The notes beneath the pieces are model-generated. The model was not told the origin of the DNA, searched no databases, and saw only the letters and a program-made list of their open reading frames with translations. A stretch of DNA of 64,000 nt, taken from assembly GCA_011009095.1 (NCBI GenBank), contig VTPC01000463.1:211220-275219 (forward strand). Reading direction: 5' to 3'. The DNA is from Ignelater luminosus. Taxonomy: Eukaryota > Arthropoda > Insecta > Coleoptera > Elateridae. A program made the position numbers and the translations under genes. How positions within the stretch are numbered: the stretch's first letter is position 1; the number at the start of each line of letters is the position of its first letter. Below are positions 24,493 to 37,300 of the stretch, one piece after another.

Positions 24493-25768
24493 ACACATGG
24501 GCTGAAAAGTCCCAGGCCTAACAAATAGATGGCGCTAGTTCTATTGCATTCACCGCTTTTTCAGTTAGTACTAACCTTCAAAAGACAGCTGTTAAAATTT
24601 CATGATATTCTATTCATTATTTTGTGAGTTATTGTGCTAAGAGTGACGCTACTTTTGTTATTTTCAAAATAATGGATCAAAAACAATTTCGTGTTTTAAT
24701 TTTACACTGCTTCTTGATGGGAAAAAATACCGTTCAAGCGAAGCAATGGCTTGAAAAGTGTTATGGGGACTCCGCTCCATCAGAAACAACAATAAAACGT
24801 TGGTTTGCTGACTTCAAACGTGGTCGTAGAGACACCGATGATGCAGAACGCAGTGGACGTCCAAATGAGGCGGTAACACCAGAAAACATGAAAAAAATCC
24901 ACAAAATCGTTTTGAATGATCGAAAAGTGAAGTTGCGTGAGTTAGCTGACATCGTAAAGATATCAAAAGAACGTGTTGGCTTTATATTGCATGAGCATTT
25001 GACTATGAGAAAGCTCTGCTCAAAGTGGGTGCCGCGTTTGCTCACTGTTCACCAAAAACAAGAACGTGTTGATGTTTCTGAGCAGTGTTTGGCCATGTTT
25101 AAACGTAAGAAACCGGAATTTTTGCGTCGATATGTGACAATGGATGAAACATGGATCCATCACTTCACTCCGGAATCAAAATGATCGTCATCTGAGTGGA
25201 CAGCAACTGGTGAACCTCGTCCAAGCGACCGAAAGCACAACAATCGGCTGGAAAGGTTATGGCCTCGGTATTTTGGGATGTGCGTGATGTAATATTCATC
25301 GACTATCTTGAGAAGGGAAATACCATCAACAGTGAATATTATATAGCGTTATTGGAGCGTTTGAAGGCCGAAATTGCAAAGAAACGACCACATATGGCAA
25401 AGAAAAAAATGTTGTTTCATCAAGACAACGCACCGTGTCAGAAGTCAATCAAAACAATGGCAAAACTACATGAATTGAACTTCGAATTGCTCCCACATCC
25501 ACCGTATTCGCCAGATTTGGTTCCCAGCGACTACTGGCTGTTCGCTTGCCGGTAAGAAATTTCGCTCGAATGAAGAGGTTATCGCTGAAACTGAGTCCTA
25601 TTTTGAGGCAAAAGATAAATCGTTCTACAAAAGTGGTATTGAAAAGTTAAAGCGGCGCTGGAATGATTGCGTTGTTCTTGATGGAAATTACGTTGATGAA
25701 TAAAGGTAATTTTGAACAAAAAAAACCGTGTTTTCTTTGTTAGGCCTGGGACTTTTCAGCCCATGTGT
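24493..25768 (+). mobile_element. mariner transposon, irritans-like, 1276 bp
   Basis: The ends are perfect 33-bp inverted repeats (24493-24525 and 25736-25768) beginning ACACATGGGCTGAAAAGTCC. Each end is flanked by a TA (24491-24492 and 25769-25770), the mariner target duplication. The element is close to the usual 1.3 kb and carries one transposase gene reading left to right. The inverted repeat and protein resemble the irritans group (Himar1-like). Identical ends and only three visible gene lesions imply a fairly recent insertion. The copy cannot make a full transposase but could have been moved by enzyme supplied elsewhere. Confidence 0.95.
24672..25703 (+). pseudogene. mariner transposase, DD34D, broken
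   Basis: The chosen start is the ATG at 24672 (MDQKQFRVLIL), which matches the usual mariner N-terminus; an ATG at 24624 adds 16 residues but is less likely. The N-terminal helix-turn-helix region is followed by the mariner linker and the catalytic core. All three acidic residues are present: TMDETW, HQDNAPC and PSDYW, with 34 residues between the last two, i.e. DD34D. Three lesions are visible: a TGA at 25182-25184, probably from CGA; a one-base loss near 25221-25227 (CCAAGCG where the family has an extra A); and a small deletion near 25545 that removes the residues after WLFA and shifts frame. After that the C-terminus reads on in another frame to the TAA at 25701-25703, ending DGNYVDE as in the family. 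Family comparison is from memory. Confidence 0.93.
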
Positions 25769-25770
25769 TA

Positions 25771-28700
25771 GAGTTGTTGAGACCAAAACGCTTAACATTT
25801 TCAACATCCGTCTTTTACAATCTAACCAAATGTGGAGTAACACAAGCTTAGCAAAACGCAAAGAGCTGATTATTATTTACGAAAAACTAGCCAGAACGTC
25901 AGTCTTTTTATTACCTTCTGTGCTATAGTTTCCTAAAACGAGCACTAGATATGCAAGTCGGTTAATAAAAACACATGACTGAAACTCTGAGTTTTAGTAT
26001 ACACACTTTCATTCTCCTGTCTGTTTGAAATTTTGATTCATCCGAAAACCAGATAAAATCTTTTGGAATAAGCAACCGCATAGTCTAGAACTTTCTTCTG
26101 TAGATACACTAGCGGTTTAATAAAACTGAAGATTGAAGGGATGTAATAAATAAATTGATGGCTCACTATCTAGTAAGATATTTATGAATTGGTGAAATCG
26201 GAATAAACTAAAAACAAATTTTCTTTGACGTGAGAATTGCCTTTTGTGGTACAAACCCAGTAGTCGGTTGAGTAGCACCATGAGGAAAGTATGCCGAGCA
26301 AGGTACATATTGTGGGCTTACTGAGACTTTTCTTGGTGATAAAACGACAGTAAGAAACGCTTACTTCTGTTATATGTAGACCACGATCATTTTGAGTTCC
26401 ATTAGAAGGCACCAGAAACAATCGCAGTGTTGAACTCCTCTTGACTATGTGTCGATATCCAAAAAGAGAACACGCTAGCAAAAGCTTTAAAGCTCAAAGT
26501 GGCAATTTGCGACAGAGAAGTCTCTTCATTCTCAGGACGAGTTTCCAGTAGTGATCACCATTGATCCAAATTGCTAGTATAATATCTTGCCATATTTCGT
26601 ATATTTTTCACTAGTCTAAATGACTGTTATGAATTTCTGAAATTTTAAATCGCCAAGGCAATGCAAATTAAGAGGAACACTTTATTATTAATACTTGAAG
26701 GAAAGCGAAACATTGCAATAATTCCTTTGTTCTGTCAGTTACTTGAGCTGCTATAACATATAGAAGACAACACCTTAAATAAGAAACAAAACAAAAACGT
26801 CATATTTAAAATATAAATACCACAAACAAGCTTTTTGTTTATTATGAGAAAGTAAAACAAATTAGTATAATTGTACTTACTTAGATAAATTATGAAAGTT
26901 TTTAGAAAATTTTGTTTTTCTAGTTTAATCACACGTTCTCCTATATGTTTTCTATAACTTTAGATAATTTGCGCAATAATTATAATTGTAAAAGATTTTG
27001 GTATTTATGTTAATTTTGTTTATAAACATTCTTAAATTACATATCTAAATCAATACACACGCAATACTTTTTCTGGGAGAAAACTCGTCCACATACATCA
27101 TATATACTGCGTATTATAATTTATAAAATGTACTTGTTTGTTATTTAGAATTTGCGTGTTAAGACGTCAGGTTACCTTTTGTTGAAAGTTAAATAACCGT
27201 AGATGTTAATTAAAGTAGAATCCTAAATTTATTTTATTAAAAAGAAAGTAAATAATCATGTATTATACATATTCGCGTGGGTGAATGTTAATAATAATTT
27301 GCAGATGCAGAAATCCACGGTTACTTATTGCAACATTGTATTATAAATTTTTTTATTCTACATAAATAAAATTTTAGAACCGTAAAAATTTTTTATGTTT
27401 ATTATAATTAATTTTGTAATTTAACAAACAAAGCATTTCAAAAAAGTTAATAAAATTAAATAAATCTTGCTAACTAGAATTTCTCATCGAAGTTGCTCGT
27501 AAACTAATTGCTATTGAAACTGGTAAGGTAATTTTAGTTAGAATAGTTTTTGAAAATTGTGAATGTGATTATCAGTATCTTAAAAACTGCCAGAAAGTTA
27601 AAAAACAAATTATAGTCGTATTAGAACTTCAATTTAGGTACAGTAGGAACAACAAATAGCCGTCTAAAAGCCAGACATTGTTATTTTTAAATATGACAAG
27701 TTTCTACAAAATTGTTAAGAATGCAGAAAAGGTATATGTATTTAGGGCATTATAGACAGCTAATCTGACACGTAATTGACAATAACACAAAATTTCTTAA
27801 CTATTTTGATTGAATTAATAATTATGCCTAATTAACTTGTCTTAAGTCTATCAAGTACTGCAATAATTAAAAGACTTGAATCATAACGATTAGTAGATAC
27901 TAATTATCTGTAATTAAGTAAACAGTCTATTTTGTTTGTAAATAATTCCCAGGAAAGAAAACGTGTTTATTGCAAATCAGAAAAAAATTTTTAAATGTCT
28001 GTGAATTTATTCTTTCCACTGTTTTTAAATTCCGTGTTAATATATTCGCTCAGCACTAAAGAATAAAAATTATATATTAATAATTCAAGCAGTTGAAAAT
28101 CGTTTATTTAATAAAAAGCTTCAGCACGATACTTTTATAGTTTCCATAAGAATGAGTTTTATGAAATAAAACAGAAAGACACTGTCAGAGTTTGAGTCAG
28201 CCGCAAAAATAATGCTACACTTATGAGAAAGTAAAGAAGATAAGGTACCACAGATTCTGATTATTTCATGTTTAGTGCGAAGTGACCTTCGGCGTCCGTA
28301 CAAAACCAACGTGTAGCGTTCAGCTACGCCAGTTTTAGGTTTCTGATCGTATTTTCTAAATGCATTTCTTCACCTGCGATACTGCGCACTGCAGTGTTTA
28401 GTTTACTTTTGTGTAGTAACTAACCTCAATCTTTCTATTTGGCATGTCTATTCGATTTATAACAGGGTGTCTCGCAAATAGTTACGAAAAATCTAGGAGA
28501 GTGTTTAGGAATCCAGAATAAAGTAAAAAATATGAAAGAATTTTTTGGTTGGGCTTGGTCTGAGTGGGACCGGGTCTCAGTTTACAAATGTATCAGACTG
28601 TCAGACTTTTCGGGTCAAAGATAAAAAGAATAAAAATCTTTATTATAAATACAATCTTTTCTTTTACAAGGAGCGGCAAACAAAACTGCAGCTTAACTGC

Positions 28701-29169
28701 AGAGTGAGTATCTTTATATCAATGTAAAATATTCTATTAACGTAAATATCAAATATTGTGTCCAAAGGAAAAATTGAGCCTGATAATAATTTCACACACA
28801 TCATTTTGAAAATCTGCGATTATTAATCATAATCATGCACTGAATTTTAGCAGGAATATGTTACGCGGAATACATACTATAAGATAAACAAAGGGAAGAA
28901 ATGTCATTAAACCTACACAACAAAAAATGTTGTAAAGACTGATCAGGTGACAGCGGTATCAATATGGCAGATTCAGTGTAATCTTTCTATACTGTGAGAT
29001 CGAGAAAATAGTAGGAGTAATTCAGCTCTTCGTCGGACGTGACCGTAAAATAAATTTGGTTTTCTGGAGTGCTCGTTTTGAGTTATGTCGTAGCAGAACG
29101 CAAACGTGGAGTTGTCTTGTTTCCTGGTGACGATTGAGGCGTCCTAGATGGTCCTGAGCGCTACGCTGG
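25771..29169. other. AT-rich DNA, no gene seen
   Basis: Only domain-free small frames occur (for example the overlapping minus-strand frames at 26117-26308 and 26182-26481, and 28545-28727). A lone ACAGGGTGTCTCGC at 28462-28475 resembles the outer end of some insect DNA transposons, but no inverted partner was seen. Confidence 0.45.
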
Positions 29170-29333
29170 CAGCGGTTCCTGGTTGATAAGGAATGAGAAA
29201 ACGCCTCGTTTCTTGAGGCTCTTAGTGACGTTGTTGACCATTTCGGAGATAAGCGAAGGTTTCCCTTCGCCTCGTCAGCTGCCTTCTTCTGACTTCTGGA
29301 CTTCTTCCCAGACACCGGCAAGGAGAAGTTTCG
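29170..29333 (-). pseudogene. Histone H1-like pseudogene fragment
   Basis: On the minus strand one frame reads KKSRSQKKAADEAKG, like the basic N-terminal tail of an insect linker histone. After a frame change near 29260-29270 another frame continues KPSLISEMVNNVTKSLKKRG (about 29205-29264), matching the start of the H1 globular (H15) domain, where insect H1 has SEMVNNAIKSLKERGG. Beyond this the similarity fades and stops appear; the rest of the globular domain and the long Lys/Ala tail cannot be followed. Linker histone H1 binds nucleosomes and linker DNA, but this copy cannot make it. No core histone genes are seen nearby, so this is an isolated fossil, not part of a histone cluster. The similarity rests on a short block recalled from memory. 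Confidence 0.5.
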
Positions 29334-30391
29334 ATTGTTTCTAAACGGGTAGTCTCTGTACTGCTACTATTACTATTGTTAAGTGCTATATCTTAGCAGC
29401 CGTGGATGGTGTGCCGGATGGTTTGGGTAGCGTGTCAAAATGCGAACAAGCACACAGAATGACCGCCATCAAATATACTGTTAGGTTAGAACTTACCTAA
29501 ACTCTTCTTAACAATTAAATTAAGGCATAACAATAGACTTAAATAATTTTAGAAACAAGACTGCAAAATTGACTGACACTTGAAATGCCATCTTAAATCA
29601 TAAAGGTTCTAGAACTAATATCACCATTCGTGCCGCGCTAGTCTTCTGCTCTGAATCATTATTTTCTCATCACGGTATAACTTAAATAAACGAAAACAAA
29701 AAACACTGTCAACCTTTGACTGAAATAAATGACGTCAGAGCTAACGTTTCTGAACGTGATTTCTTTGACTATCAGATAAATTCCAAGACCAACTTCCCAA
29801 CGGAGAGAGAGAGAGAAAACGAGCGAGAGCGTTTCCTGATCACATTTGCTTTAATCAAGTTGAAAGTTTTGTACCAGTGACTCATTTCTAAAGCGTGTTC
29901 TATAATAAAAGACGGTTCCGGGTTTTGGGCTAGCCAGAACTGTCGGACTTGTTGTATCTTTGGAGCCGGTAGGCCCTTTTGGGTCGATTGGGCCGATCAA
30001 GAATGTTATCAAAGTTTTTTAGATCGCGTCGGGTTCTGAGTCCGTGCAGAGCTTCAGCGGGCATTCCTTTTTGAAAAAACAAGAAAGGGCTCTATTATTT
30101 TTTATATAGAATACATCATTTTCAAGTAATGAAGAATTCTCAATTTAAAATTTCCTGTTTTTCTAATATTTTTGAAACTCGCGAAAGAGAAAAATAGTGT
30201 CTAAAGAATGAGAAACTATGATTGACTGTAAAACAATAATCATTTTAAAATGCATTTGTTCGAAAGTAATTTGTGCAATATCACAGTATACCTTTAGACC
30301 ACTGAATAATGGCAATCTTAAAGTATCTTTCTTCTCACGTATTTCTTAAATGCATTTGCTCTTCTCGCATTATTTTATGATGCAGCTACTT
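29334..30391. other. Unassigned, partly GC-richer DNA
   Basis: No gene is recognised. It includes a (GA)7 run at about 29803-29816, a CRE-like TGACGTCA near 29730 and a G-rich stretch at 29914-30060 with repeated GGGTTTTGGG/GGGTTCTG-type words. These could be a remnant of a repeat or of a promoter; nothing decides it. Confidence 0.35.
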
Positions 30392-30394
30392 ATG

Positions 30395-31306
30395 CCCGGT
30401 TTCTGAAAGGTGGTGTTATGTGTCATATAGTTATCGGATGCATAACTTTATGGAACCGATAAACTTCTTAAGTGTTGCTCAAAATATTGTACTCTACTTT
30501 ATAACTATCGGTTTCTTAAGTAGTTACGAGAGAAACCGATAGGTGGCTACTGCACTTGCAACACTAGAAAAACAAAAAATACTTTAAAAAACTGAAATAA
30601 TTTGAAACTGTTACACATTTTTCAACAATACTGTCGTTCTATACCGGCACTTTCATCTTAAACATAACCTGCTGTTAGCGATAGGTAATTGAAAAAAAGC
30701 CGCGCGAAACCTCAACCGATGTAGAATGCGCCGGCGCTACATAACTTATCGCACCGACTTGCTCCGATAACTTATGAAGCCGATATCGGTCTCATAAATA
30801 CAACATAGCGTTTCAGAAACACCTTTTGGCGATTTATGGAATGCATAACTTTATCGGTTAGATAAATTGCTTTCAGAAACCGGGCATTAAGTGTTGCTCA
30901 AAATATTGCACTCTACTTTATAACTATCGGTTTCTTAAGTAGTTACGAGAGAAACCGATAGGTGGCTACTGCACTTGCAACACTAGAAAAACAAAAAATA
31001 CTTAAAAAAACTGAAATAATTTGAAACTGTTACACATTTTTCAACAATACTGACGTTCTATACCGGCACTTTCATCTTAAACATAACCTGTTGTTAGCGA
31101 TAGGTAATTGAAAAAAAGCCGCGCGAAACCCCAACCGATGTAGAATGCGCCGGCGCTACATAACTTATCGCACCGACTTGCTCCGATAACTTATGGAGCC
31201 GATATCGGTCTCATAAATACAACATAGCGTTTGAGAAACACCTTTTGGCGATTTATGGAATGCATAACTTTATCGGTTAGATAAATTGCTTTCAGAAACC
31301 GGGCAT
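30395..31306 (+). mobile_element. Inverted-repeat DNA element with a duplicated body
   Basis: The left end TGCCCGGTTTCTGAAAG is the reverse complement of CTTTCAGAAACCGGGCA, which occurs twice: at the outer right end (about 31290-31306) and inside at about 30871-30887. TTA flanks both outer ends (30392-30394 and 31307-31309), which would fit the 3-bp target duplication of PIF/Harbinger-type elements. There is no coding capacity, so it is a miniature, non-autonomous element. The body contains repeated CCGATA/TATCGG words on both strands. Family assignment is tentative; the end structure is directly visible. Confidence 0.7.
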
Positions 31307-31309
31307 TAA
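30472..31309 (+). repeat. Two 419-bp direct tandem copies
   Basis: Unit 1 (30472-30890) and unit 2 (30891-31309) are head-to-tail. By eye they differ at about seven positions, under 2 percent, and I saw no indel. Each unit ends in the element's right terminal repeat, whereas the left terminal repeat is present only once, before unit 1. The sequence before each unit ends in TTA, which may mark the junction. Either a second, left-truncated copy inserted beside the first, or the body was duplicated by unequal exchange or rolling replication. Confidence 0.9.
30505..30542. repeat. 12-bp perfect hairpin in unit 1
   Basis: CTATCGGTTTCT (30505-30516) and AGAAACCGATAG (30531-30542) form a perfect 12-bp stem around a 14-base loop. 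The same hairpin recurs in unit 2 at 30924-30961. It may be a folded or protein-bound subterminal part of the element. Confidence 0.7.
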
Positions 31310-34300
31310 AGTCTCTAAATAATAATATTGTTACTACACCAGAAATACAAACTGTTTTTTTTTTAATTCTGTACATTCGTTCAATAAGTCAACGGCATGA
31401 TTTTCTAAATGTATTTTTTCGTTTCCTTAGGTTGTCATGAGAAAACGGACAAAGCCAATCCGGAACTTCAAATTAAAGCTTTTTGAATTCATTATCAGCA
31501 ACGATACCCGAAAACACAGTGCAAAGTGGTTTGAATACTTCAACAGATTTAAATCGGTTTAGTCTCAATTAAGGCTAAATAATATTTCTCAGACATTATG
31601 TACTTAACCGCTAATATTTCGTATTGCTTGCATTCATTTTGTTTTCAAAATTGAATCATTTTTGGTTCATTCCTGCATGTGCACAAGATCTATAGAATTT
31701 AACGTACTTAATTCCGTTAAAAATGAAATTAGTTACAATTGTGATATCATAATTGCAAATGTCTTAATATAACAATAAATGACAAGCTTTGATTCAAATA
31801 AAAACGTTCAATACCTGCATAAAATTTAAATGTTAACAAAGGCTTTTAAATAAGCAACACCGTAAAAGAAAATATAAATTAAATATGACAGTTGAACGTT
31901 AATATTCATTTTTATCAAAGCACAAAATTCTATAGAACTATTTTAGCTTGCGAGGAAGAGAAGGCCAGGCAAAGGAATTATTAGGGCATAAGGCGCTTGT
32001 CGCAATCTCCACACACGCGTTCCATTCAATGGTGCTCTAAAACGAATTCAATTGTCAAAGGGTTGTGTCATTTACAATTCCAAATAGCCAACCGCTGCCA
32101 CGTGGCTTAGATTACCGATGTATTTTTAAAATCGTTTACAACATGGCGACCGACTGCACAACCATTTGTGATTTAATTCAGATTTGATTCCTTAATATAT
32201 TAAAATACGAAGTTTTAAGAATTTGTTCTCGTGCATTTTCTGTTACCTGTTGGTGTTATACTACCTGGAATTGTTCGGTCGAAATGCGAAAGTAAATTTG
32301 TTCCTTTGTCAGGAGCAAAAAAAGATGAGTTCTATTTAGCATATTTAGAATGTTTAGGTAGGCAGACGGCGATGGTCAGGCATTATTTAACAAAAGGCGA
32401 AAAGAATTTCACGCATTGTTACCACACGCAAGTGTAAGTCTGTATGCGTGAGCTTATGGAGATTTCTTGTTCTTTTTTCTTCCTGTTTAAATTACCTGGT
32501 CTTTGTTAGTTTTTCTTTGGGTTTGCTATGCATGGAAGTAACATATTATTTTCTTTGCAGCTTTTTTGGGATTAAGAGGGATTACAGTGAAACAACAAAA
32601 ATTTCAAAGGCTTTGGAAGTTGAAATTGATTTTAGAAATACAAATTTTCTAAAGTGACTACAAGATAGAAATGTTAACTGTTATTAAGCTACAATTACGA
32701 CATAACCTAATTTTAAGTTAAAAATAAAAAATAAGCTATTTCACTAAAAATTATTAGAAACTTAATTCAAGGAAAGAATCTTTTTGGTATATTGATGAAA
32801 AACATCAAATACTTATCTTATTGTAATTAATACCTAAATCCAGCTATTTGATTGTTTATCTCCACTAAATAAATTCTATTTCAGAAAGCAAAATAGATAA
32901 TTTTGTACTGGGTATGTTAGGTCGCTGAAACAATCTCTTTCGGTGTAGATGCGATAAATCCTCTAGGTACGTTCATTCTCTGAATCATACCATTTACAAC
33001 ATTATCCTTAATCAATGTTCTGGTATCATAGGATTTCCTGATCAACCTTGAAAGCGATATCATACTATAATTGGTGATTCTAACTGCCTTCGTGAGTGTA
33101 TATGTAATTATTTCACAGCAATCATCTAGAAGAATAGGGGAGTTAAATCTTTGAATCTTTGATGAAATTTGATGCATGAGATATCTTCACCAAATTTCAA
33201 CCTCCTATAGGCGTTAGATTCTGATCTTAAAGCAATATTGACTACAATTACAGTCCAGTTTGAAAATGCACTGTTTTACAAATACGGAGCTGTAAATCTT
33301 TTTTGTCCCTTGAAGTTTTTACACTTTATAGAATTATGGACTATAGAAAATTGTGAAAAAGAACCATAGTTTAGAAAATAGAAAAAAGCAAAAGTAACCC
33401 TTTTTTGTTAAATTTAGTACAGATTAACCAGAGTAACTTTATTTATCAGGAAAAACAGTCAATTCTAAATGGAGAAGTTAGGTATATCTATTTGTGTAGG
33501 AAGAGGTAAGGTACCCAGGAGTACTATAATTCAGGATAGTAACCTAATCTTCTAACCTCACCTTGGAAAGACATCAAGCAAACTTGCAAGAGTTCCTTGA
33601 ACATGTAGAAGAACGTTTGATAGAAACCACGGTTTTTTGTCCAAGATGATTTACTGGATATACACGATAATGGTTTTACCTTTCATCTCGTACGGTGGCC
33701 TAAGACACTGATAAAGTATTGCAAGACTCAATCAGATCAGTACAGCGCAATGATTACTCTGCTTAAATATTATGGCAGCCGTGTCAATAACACTTACTAC
33801 CGACAGTCGACAGAACTAGTATCTGCTTCCTCTTCATCTAGTACTCAGTTCAAAGGCACTAGGCGGGTGTAAGTCTCAAAATCAGCTCTGCTAAAGGAAA
33901 GACTTTGAAAGAGCATTTTGGCATCTTTAGCGAGATAGATAAATATTCTGCACTGTATGGTTGCTATTTATATTTGAACAAAAGAAAATCTTGTAAAACA
34001 CCTGTACAAAGTCCTGTGGAATTAAATGGATCAGTCTGTTACACAGTCGAACGGTTTCAAAATACCACAGACTACAAGGATCGAACTATAGAGAATAGGT
34101 GGGTTACGAAACAGAACGTCTGTTAGCCTTGATTTATACACAAGTGGTAGGAGAATCTTTGTAAAGTTCTCGTAGAATAAATTCGGATCTTATAACATGC
34201 GATCATTAAAATTTAAGTTGCTTACAGATTGCAACAAGCAACAAAAATGAAAGACCGGCCACTTAAGGATATTGGCACAGTAGACTGGCAAGGTTTCGAA

Positions 34301-37300
34301 TGTCCATATGAGGCGGACATTGATGACGGTGAATTATAGAACACTGGAAATTCCCCAAATGGGAACGAGATTTTCTCGTCTACTACTAGGGATTGTTGGC
34401 CTCAATTCTAAACCAGCGAAATTGCTAGTAACTAATCCATCTACCTTCCAGAGAGAAACCAATGCCGCAGATCTTTTCATTCAAGAATTCAGGAGGAAAC
34501 ATGTGTAAGGGGTTAAAAGCTATATCTTATTAAACAGCCAAGCAGCTTAAAAAACATAGCCTTTTGAAGCATCCCTAAAAGTCACTTAACAGAAAAGGTT
34601 AGTAAATGGGAAAAGTAAAAAATGGTATCCTACCAGAAGAATATTTCTGGTTAAAGATAAGCAAAGAAATTAATAAAGCACTTGTCAAAAAAATGCAAAA
34701 CTACTACTTAAACTCCCAAATTCGGTTTAAGACTTAACAGGTCTTTCTACTGGACGCTGTTTAGTAAGATCATCTAAAGAACACTGACAAAACGGGCAAT
34801 AAGAAATGCCGATTCTTTGATAACGCAGTTGAAGACATAGAATATTTGCTCTGAAATTCAGAAGTTTTGGTTCGTACCAGACTAAACCACCTTGGAGATG
34901 TAAAGATATTATTTTGACTTCTCAAGAAGTAGATGATGTTGTCTCAAGTAACCTACTTAACTCCGCCGAAAGTTTGGACATATTTAAATATTAAATATAA
35001 GATCATTCACTACTACTACTACTACTGCTAAGATTTCTTACTATTCTTGAGTTTTTGGGTACAGCATCTGTGAGTTTATACTATTATCCATTTTGGTTTC
35101 TGTTAGTTTCTTGACAGCTTTGATAATTTGTTCCTTTTTGTTTGTTTTGTTTTTCATTGTTTTAGTTTTTCTTCTTTCTATTTATTTTAATATTTGTCCT
35201 TCTTCTTATTTTTGTTTTTTCTACCACCTATTTTTTTTATTCGTCATTTGTCTTTATTTATATTTAAATAATTTTTGATTTGAATTGTACTTATTTTTTT
35301 GTTTTCGTTTTTGAAGATCTTTCTACTTAAAACTTGAATAAAAATGACAAAGACGGAGCTCGCATTTTATTCGTTTTGGATTCTTCTTTTTTAACAATTG
35401 CTCGTATGATGAGAGGAATCTTACTTGCGGTTTCTTTTCTGTATTTACTTTACTATAGTTCACCCTATAATATCTATTACAATCCCCCTGAATACACAAA
35501 TGAATTCAAAAAAATATTGGTTTGCATGTAGAATTCTAGGATCGACAAAATTAAACAATTTCTTTAGGTAAAAAACCGCATTCCATCAGCTCAACTAAAC
35601 AACTGGAATAAATTTATACGTCCTTTATCTGTAAATCTATCTGGTACACTAGAAAAAGGAACCCGGGTTAAATTAACTGTAGCTAAGGTGGAGGTTGAAA
35701 ACTTCATTTTTTAACGGCAGCTGTCGCTAACTTTCAGCAATGACATTCTGTGAGGGTGGTTACACAATCACAATGTAAGAATGCGGACAGATTTCGCCAA
35801 GAAAGGCATTAGAATATACTTAAGCGAGGCATTGTGTCTTCAGAATTAGGTTTGAGGCAATCTCGACCTTCTGGACGTCTATTTGAAAGTCGAGATTTTG
35901 CATCAATAAACTGGTCATCGATTGCCCAATTGTCCTTTTATTATTATTTCTCCAAAGTTAAAATTATTGCATTTCAACATTGACCGTTATCTGACAAAAT
36001 ACTAAAAGTTTCGTATTTATTGCTCTAGTTCGAGCTTAATTTCGTACAAAATTGTAAAAATTCAATGAAATCCGTTAGAAGGGTGAGATTTTACATTTTA
36101 TACATATTCGTAATACCAACCCTTCTCATTATAACGAAATCCCCTTTTTTTATAAATTCCTGCAGATTCTAAAAAATCACCCCTCACTCGTGAGAATCGC
36201 AGCAAGGGTTTTTATATAAAAATTTGTAGATTCGATACCGCGGTGATAATTATAGGTTTTTTGTCGGAATTTTTTCCTACATCGCGCACATATTTTTACA
36301 AGATAGAATTTTCACACGGAGATTTTTTTATTCAAAATTCACCTGCGTTTTCATAAGATTTCTTACCAAAAATATTGCTTGAATACAACTTTTATACCTG
36401 TTTTTATAAAAATAGCAAAAATTAATCCAAACTTAAACCTGGATTATAATTTTTTCTAGGCTTATTATTCGCACGATAGGGTGGGTGTTTTCTTACAAGA
36501 AAAGTTCAGTCTAGTGTAAAAATCTCTTTAAAAAAAGAACTTGAGGAAGAAAAAAATCGTGATATAGAGTTTTTATACTTCATAAGGAACGGCGCTAAAA
36601 AGGTTACATGCGCGAACCTATACATATATACAAACACAACACACAAGGCGTTTAAACTTCCCAGAATTGCAAGTTTATGGATCTGGCTTTGTGAGAACTG
36701 AAATAAATCATACATAAAACTGCTATAAAACTGATTTCACATTAAGAATCGCTAATTTGCATTACGTATTCTCCCTCACATTACAATTAGCTGCCACTAA
36801 TTGCATAATAAAATGCAAGCAACAAGAAGTACACGCCTTATGTTTGTAATATTCTTTTGCCTCCCAACACACATAGTACATACAACATGCGAGATTTTGA
36901 AATGAAGCTAATTAATAAGTGTACTAAATTTCAATGCGGTCCTTTAAATCACTTAAGCAAAATTAAAAACTATAGTGGGATTTAATGTAGATCAAGTTGT
37001 AGTCGTTGCATCTTTATCTTACGGTTACATCATGTAGCATATTATGTATAATATATTATAAGTGGCATTATATGAAAGTAGGAGTTGTTTTTTAAGATCT
37101 ATTGATAGCGTATGATAGTTAAAGATACCTATGTATTATAATCCAGCATTTAAAGGAACGCTTTAGTATTTGTTGGATAATAATCTAACAATATTTATCT
37201 ACAGTGTGTCTCACATTACACATCACTGCAAGGTACAACGAATTTTTTAAATATTTATACCAGTAGTGAATTTGATTGTTATATTTCTGAGTGTATTTTA

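Noticed and set aside
24761-25045. 94-codon minus-strand frame inside the mariner
   Set aside because: It is the antisense shadow of the transposase.
28462-28475. ACAGGGTGTCTCGC, with similar ACAGTGTGTC words at 37201 and 43901, resembling outer ends of insect DNA transposons
   Set aside because: No inverted partners or target duplications were found for any of them, and the word is short.
35093-35278. 61-codon, almost entirely hydrophobic frame looking like a membrane protein
   Set aside because: It is the translation of a T-rich pyrimidine stretch; composition alone gives Phe, Leu, Ile and Val.
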